From NCBI GenBank assembly GCA_963790965.1, contig CAWBQO010000006.1:558001-622000 (forward strand): a DNA stretch of 64,000 nt, written 5' to 3'. The notes beneath the pieces were generated by a model, which saw only the letters and a program-made list of their open reading frames with translations, was not told the origin of the DNA and ran no database searches. A program made the position numbers and the translations under genes. This document shows positions 60,230 through 64,000 of this stretch, piece after piece. Position 1 is the stretch's first letter. Every line of letters starts with the position of its first letter. The stretch comes from CAWBQO01 sp963790965 (GTDB taxonomy: Bacteria > Bacteroidota > Rhodothermia > Rhodothermales > DASSAV01).

Positions 60230-61489
60230 ATGGCTGACATCCCCTCCCTCGCTGCCCCCGACTCCACCCTCGCGCTGCTCGCCGACCCATACCGCTTTAT
60301 CTCGCGCAACTGCCGAGAGACGGGCGCGGATCTTTTCGAAGCGCGCCTCCTGCTGCAAAAAACGATCTGCATGACCGGTCCAGAAGCAGCCGAATGCTTC
60401 TACGATCAGGCGCGCTTTGCGCGAAAAGGAGCCATGCCGGGAGCGGTCATGAAGACGCTCCTCGGCGTCGGCGGCGTGCAGGGTCTGGACGGTAACCACC
60501 ACGTGCATCGCAAGGGGATGTTCATGCAACTCATGTCGGATGCGCGCATCCGCGATCTGCTGCAGACGACCGCCTCCATGTGGAAGACGCAGGCGCAGCA
60601 GTGGGCCTATTCCGGCAGCGTCACCCTCTACGACGCCGTTCAGGTACTCCTCACGCGTGCGGTTTGCTCATGGGCCGGCGTGCCGCTGGAGGAATCGGAC
60701 GTTCACCGCCGCTCGCGGCAGCTTACGGCGCTCTTTGACCAGGCCGTCGCAAAAGGCCCCGGCCACCTGCGCTCGCGCATCGAGCGCAAGCTGGCCAATC
60801 GGTGGGCGGCGACGATCGTCGAGGACGTGCGCGCCGGGCGAATTCGGCCGCTGACGGAGCAGGCCGCCTCGGTCATTGCGCTGCACGAAGCGCCGGACGG
60901 ATCGCGCCTCGACCCGTCCATCGCCGCCGTCGAGTTGCTGAACATCCTTCGTCCCGTAGTTGCCGTGGCCGTATACATGGTTTTCGTTGCTCACGCATTC
61001 GAGAAGCATCCGGAGTGCCGCGAGCGCGTGCGCGCGGGCGACGACCGCTATGCGGAGCGGTTTGTACAGGAAGTGCGGCGCTTCTACCCCTTCTTCCCCG
61101 CCGTCGCCGCACGGGTGCGGGCGGACTTCGACTGGCGCGGCTACCGTTTCGAAAAAGGGCGACGCGTGCTCCTCGACCTCTACGGCACGGATCGCGACGC
61201 GCGCACGTGGGACGATCCGGACGCATTCCGCCCGGATCGTTTTGAGGGCTGGGACGGAAGTCCGTACAACTTCATTCCGCAGGGCGGTGGCGATCACGCG
61301 CACAATCACCGCTGCGCGGGCGAGTGGATCACAATCGCGCTGATGAAGCAGGCTGCGGAGGTGCTTGCAGGCCCCCTGCGCTACAGCGTCCCGCCACAAG
61401 ATCTGGAGATCGATTACGGCCGGATGCCCGCCCTTCCCCGCAGTCGCTTTGTCATGAAAGACGTGCATTGGCATCCGGCGGACGCATAG
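60230..61489 (+). CDS. Cytochrome P450 fatty-acid peroxygenase (CYP152-like)
   Basis: 419 residues. Uses H2O2 rather than a reductase chain to hydroxylate or decarboxylate fatty acids. Diagnostic features of CYP152: Arg241-Pro242 in NILRPVVAVA (salt bridge to the fatty acid carboxylate) in place of the usual acid-Thr pair, ExxR in QEVRRFYPFFP, and the heme-binding Cys362 in NHRCAGEW within FIPQGGGDHAHNH. Positions match Bacillus P450-BSbeta almost exactly. Start at 60230. No redox partner gene is nearby, as expected. Confidence 0.9.
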   Translation: MADIPSLAAPDSTLALLADPYRFISRNCRETGADLFEARLLLQKTICMTGPEAAECFYDQARFARKGAMPGAVMKTLLGVGGVQGLDGNHHVHRKGMFMQLMSDARIRDLLQTTASMWKTQAQQWAYSGSVTLYDAVQVLLTRAVCSWAGVPLEESDVHRRSRQLTALFDQAVAKGPGHLRSRIERKLANRWAATIVEDVRAGRIRPLTEQAASVIALHEAPDGSRLDPSIAAVELLNILRPVVAVAVYMVFVAHAFEKHPECRERVRAGDDRYAERFVQEVRRFYPFFPAVAARVRADFDWRGYRFEKGRRVLLDLYGTDRDARTWDDPDAFRPDRFEGWDGSPYNFIPQGGGDHAHNHRCAGEWITIALMKQAAEVLAGPLRYSVPPQDLEIDYGRMPALPRSRFVMKDVHWHPADA

Positions 61490-62103
61490 TATACCGATGA
61501 ACGCGGCCGCACTCGCAATCATGAAGCTGCGACCCGTTGTCGTCGTGCAGTTTCCATTTCCCGAGCTTTCACCCCCAAAACTGCGTCCGAGCCGCGTACT
61601 AAAAGGGTGATGGTGTAGTGGCGGGCCGGCCGCCTCGCCGCCGCGTGCATCGCCGATGTGTCCTATCTGCACCCACTACAGGTAGGCAGCATCGCAGTTC
61701 ATGGACGACGATCGATGAACAGGCAGGGGAGGTGCAAGCGTCTCGTGAGATTCATACGCGATCTCATTCGCCGAAGAGCGATAGAAGCATAGATTCCACC
61801 AGGCTTTGGCCGGCAGAAGGTCGAACAGGAGACGTGTCCCCTGCAAGACACCACGGGCGGCCACCGCCTTCCAATGTCGCCCTGTCCCGGAAATCTGCTT
61901 AGAACTAGAATAATCCCCCTTCGCACTATTGACATTGTAGAGGGCTGAACTCACATTGGGATCGCTCAGAGAGGCGGCGTAGATGATACGCCTGCATCTT
62001 TGTAGAGTCCTGTCAAAGTGCAATAGACAGTGGCCGGTTCTTGCTTGCCGTGCGCACGTCAGACAGCAGTAAACCGATTGTTAGCACATCATCCCACAGT
62101 CGA
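61490..62103. other. Intergenic region, no gene accepted
   Basis: About 610 bases. A minus-strand frame at 61676-62023 (containing WKAVAARGVLQGTRLLFDLL) is possible but not convincing. No repeat, RNA or terminator seen. Confidence 0.5.
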
Positions 62104-62490
62104 ATGAATGAACCCAATGCCCTTACCTCCGGTTTATCCGGGCGCGACTTCTATGCCGCTAAATTTAATTCCGAGCCTGACCGAGAAACGGAATGGCTTC
62201 GGCGGACGGCTGGAGTGAAAGCGGACTCTGTCGAGTCTCTGGTCCGTGATGCGAACCTGTCTCCGCGCTCCGTACTTGAGGTGGGGGCCGGGACGGGCGC
62301 TGTCATTGGGGAGCTTCGGCATCGCGGAATCGGGGCCGAACAATTTGCCGTGGACTTCTCCGAGGACGCCATTGCCGTGCTGAAGCAGAATGAGCCGGAT
62401 ATTGGGGCGGCGATTGCCAACGTGACGGTCTCCCCCGATCCCATGGCGCGCTTGGGGATATTCTCATGCTTTAGTTGCAACTCGGACTGA
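62104..62490 (+). pseudogene. Truncated class I SAM-dependent methyltransferase
   Basis: 128 residues from Met 62104. It starts like a small methyltransferase (DFYAAKFNSEPDRETEWLRR) and has motif I VLEVGAGTGAVIGELRHRG and the acidic strand end FAVDFSEDAIAVL, but stops after ANVTVSPDPMARLGIFSCFS, where motifs II and III and the last three strands should follow (typical length 220 or more). The C-terminal half is missing, so it is probably a non-functional fragment. Confidence 0.7.
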
Positions 62491-62504
62491 CACCTTCTAC
62501 CGAG

Positions 62505-62837
62505 ATGGACGCTGCGAAACTGACGACCAACTCGCCGATCCGAACACTCGTTCGCTTTCATAATCGGAACGGCTACTTACGCCGTCCCAATCTCGACCGG
62601 CGTGAGGCGGAATCCAGCACCTACAAGATGGGATACGAAGTTCGGCTGGTCGCATACTCCGAAGCCGAACAGGCTGAACTGCGACGTGCGATCCGCCGCG
62701 CCGGACTCAAGCCCGGCAAGCCGTTCGCTAAGGTCAACTGCTGGGTCCAACCGATCTACGGACGTAAGTCAATGGAGCGATTCATGAAGTGGCTGGACCA
62801 ACTTGGCGCTGCCGGCCCCATAGCCGATGACTCGTGA
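62505..62837 (+). CDS. Hypothetical small protein
   Basis: 110 residues from Met 62505 (62475 also open). C-terminal segment YEVRLVAYSEAEQAELRRAI, RRAGLKPGKPFAKVNCWVQP, IYGRKSMERFMKWL has the recurring pattern of small uncharacterised proteins with an RxAGxxPGxPFxK...W.QPxYGxxxxxRF motif. The first 45 residues are poor in structure and may not be translated; Met 62628 would give just the conserved part. It follows the truncated methyltransferase, and may be what replaced its 3' half. Confidence 0.6.
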   Translation: MDAAKLTTNSPIRTLVRFHNRNGYLRRPNLDRREAESSTYKMGYEVRLVAYSEAEQAELRRAIRRAGLKPGKPFAKVNCWVQPIYGRKSMERFMKWLDQLGAAGPIADDS

Positions 62838-62870
62838 CGCTGCCATTAACGCTGCCCAGTAAAAGTCTGT

Positions 62871-63040
62871 TAAAATAAAAGAACGCGCTGCATGTATTTG
62901 ACGGCATGAACTAAAGCACCCACGCAACCTCCCCCTTGAGGGGGATTCAAGGGGGTGTTAGGCGGCACTCCAGTCACGTACATGGCCCCGTATATCTGAG
63001 ATACACCCTATCCATATTAATTCGACAGCCTCTTAGATGG
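62871..63040. repeat. Long intergenic repeat, copy C (partial)
   Basis: Shares the AACGCGCTGCATGTATTTGA start, the CCCCTTGAGGGGGATTCAAG then GGGGTGTTAGGCGGCA core and AGCCTCTTAG end with copies A and B. Confidence 0.75.
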
Positions 63041-63226
63041 CTGACGATATAGACCAAAGCACCGACGCAACCTCCCCTTGAGGGGGATTCAAGGGGGTGT
63101 TAGGCGGCACTCCAGTCGCGTACATGGCCCCGTAAATCTGAGATACACCCCATCCATAATAAGTCGACGGCCTCTTAGCAGACTGGAAGGGTAGATCCTT
63201 CACTGCGTTCAGGATGACGAGTGGGG
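63041..63226. repeat. Long intergenic repeat, copy D
   Basis: Directly follows copy C and repeats its core from ACCAAAGCACCGACGCAACC through ATCTGAGATACACCC, ending in GATCCTTCACTGCGTTCAGG then ATGACGAG as in copy A. Confidence 0.75.
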
Positions 63227-63709
63227 GTGTTGGAGGAGGCTAAAAAGGGACGGAGCACAAGGAAAGCAAAACGTGCCGGCCATTCCATGCGAGCGGAGCG
63301 AAGCAGTTCAGGCTTGCTTTGAGGCGCTGTTTGTTCCTTGCAAACAACCTTTGATGCCTGGCCAAGATTCACCTTGGTTCAACAGCCTCGTAACCTTCTC
63401 TACTCGCAGGGGGGCGCGTTTGGAAGCGGGTCGCTCCCCCCATGCCATTTCGCCGTTGCCGTCTCTCTGAAAAGACGTGCGCGTTGGCCGGGATCGTTAT
63501 CTCGCCCGCCTTCATCGATGTCCGAGTCGGACTTTCAGGCGGCCCAGCGCTGCTGGAAATAATGGCTCTTGGGGGCACCTTGGCGCTGAGCGGAAGAATT
63601 TGGACTTTCTTCCCGTCCTCATGATGAAGACCGCGTGAACTTCTCGTAGGTGTAGGAAAGCCCGTCTTGTGACAGGCGGCTGCCCCACAAACCGGAACGA
63701 GGTTCTCCT
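63227..63709. other. Intergenic region, no gene accepted
   Basis: Contains a short palindromic-repeat fragment near 63290 (GCGAGCGGAGCGAAGCAG) and a partial start of the long repeat near 63358 (CTGGCCAAGATTCACCTTGG). Upstream of the secreted protein a promoter must exist but was not identified. Confidence 0.5.
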
Positions 63710-64000
63710 ATGCGGCTCATCTACGGCACCGTTCTCTTCATTATCGGCTCGCTTGCCGTCATCCAGTCCGCCTCCGCGCAGTGTACCATCGAGTGGGCGT
63801 CACCCGTCAGCGGCAACTGGAACGAGGCCGCGCGCTGGAGTACCGGCACGCTTCCTACGGAAACCGACCAGGTCTGCATCCGCGCGAACGGCACCTACGA
63901 AGTCACCGTGAACCTGAATGCGACCATTGCCGGACTCCAGCTCGGCGGCGCGTCCGGCGCGCAGACGCTCGTTATTTCAGGAGGACGTTCGCTGACCGTC
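63710..64000 (+). CDS. Secreted protein, 3' end cut by window edge
   Basis: 97 codons visible. Sec signal peptide MRLIYGTVLFIIGSLAVIQS with cleavage after SASAQ, then CTIEWASPVSGNWNEAARWS, TGTLPTETDQVCIRANGTY, EVTVNLNATIAGLQLGGASG. The pattern W..G.WN.A.RWSTG.LPT..D.V.I followed by repeated beta-strand units is typical of right-handed beta-helix or autotransporter-associated repeat proteins. A large surface protein, possibly with a T9SS signal at the missing end, is likely. Start at 63710; a weak ribosome site (GAACGAGGTT) precedes it. Confidence 0.75.
   Translation, partial: MRLIYGTVLFIIGSLAVIQSASAQCTIEWASPVSGNWNEAARWSTGTLPTETDQVCIRANGTYEVTVNLNATIAGLQLGGASGAQTLVISGGRSLTV

Noticed and set aside
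61676..62023. Minus-strand ORF of 115 codons between the P450 and the methyltransferase fragment
   Set aside because: Contains a plausible helical stretch but no recognised family, ribosome site or conserved context; left as non-coding.
1..64000. tRNA, rRNA, riboswitch or prophage
   Set aside because: No convincing cloverleaf, rRNA segment, riboswitch core or phage structural gene was found by eye; a covariance search could still reveal small RNAs.

Overview
The window reads as a chromosomal segment of a GC-rich member of the Bacteroidota/Rhodothermota lineage, most likely Rhodothermales (inference). Supporting signs are type IX secretion C-terminal sorting domains (32494-36054, relic near 60000), an aspartokinase/diaminopimelate decarboxylase fusion, ECF sigma plus TPR Ser/Thr kinase pairing, and promoter-like TTG-N20-TAnnTT elements. 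No rRNA, tRNA, phage or transposase gene was recognised.

Layout. 1-12.5 kb: housekeeping genes (pgi with a coupled cupin, TerB-like protein, Nudix hydrolase, oxidoreductase, stand-alone Lrp ligand domain, voltage-gated K+ channel, isocitrate dehydrogenase, an unusual Cu/Zn-SOD lipoprotein, nadE, a CusF-like copper lipoprotein), interrupted by a dense array of palindromic repeats (8.85-9.89 kb) that supplies the end of nadE. 13.4-16.3 kb: alaS. 16.6-23.9 kb: a gene-cassette array with attC-like sites but no integrase (a CALIN). Its cassettes encode a SnoaL/DUF4440 lipoprotein, an unknown protein, a single-chain AAA ATPase + DUF4435 protein resembling a fused PARIS (AriA-AriB) anti-phage effector, a DUF433/DUF5615 toxin-antitoxin pair, a GyrI-like protein, two HicB/HicA pairs, a RelB/ParD-like antitoxin with ParE, and small membrane proteins. 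In three of the four toxin-antitoxin cassettes the toxin gene is broken.

24-30.7 kb: lipB, an esterase, a sugar-nucleotidyltransferase, and an ECF sigma factor next to a large TPR Ser/Thr kinase. 30.79-32.0 kb: a second palindromic repeat array with a 119-bp period, opposite in orientation to the first. 32.5-39.4 kb: a giant secreted CotH/lamin-tail T9SS protein, a PhoB/PhoR-like two-component pair, a MarR regulator and a queuosine-precursor transporter. 39.4-47.4 kb: DUF4139 protein, unknown protein, LysC-LysA fusion, glgX. 47.5-48.3 kb: long intergenic repeats, also found at 62.9-63.2 kb. 48.4-58 kb: ferritin-like protein, then a minus-strand run (RNase E/G, small protein, metallo-hydrolase, aroQ, murJ, unknown, yqgE, geranylgeranyl-reductase-like oxidoreductase). 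58.7-64 kb: citrate synthase with a clear terminator, a T9SS relic, a CYP152 peroxygenase, a truncated methyltransferase, an unknown small protein, repeats, and the start of a secreted protein cut by the window edge.

Most genes serve central metabolism, envelope synthesis or signalling. The accessory content is concentrated in the cassette array, whose defence and toxin-antitoxin genes form a small, partly decayed defence/stability island.
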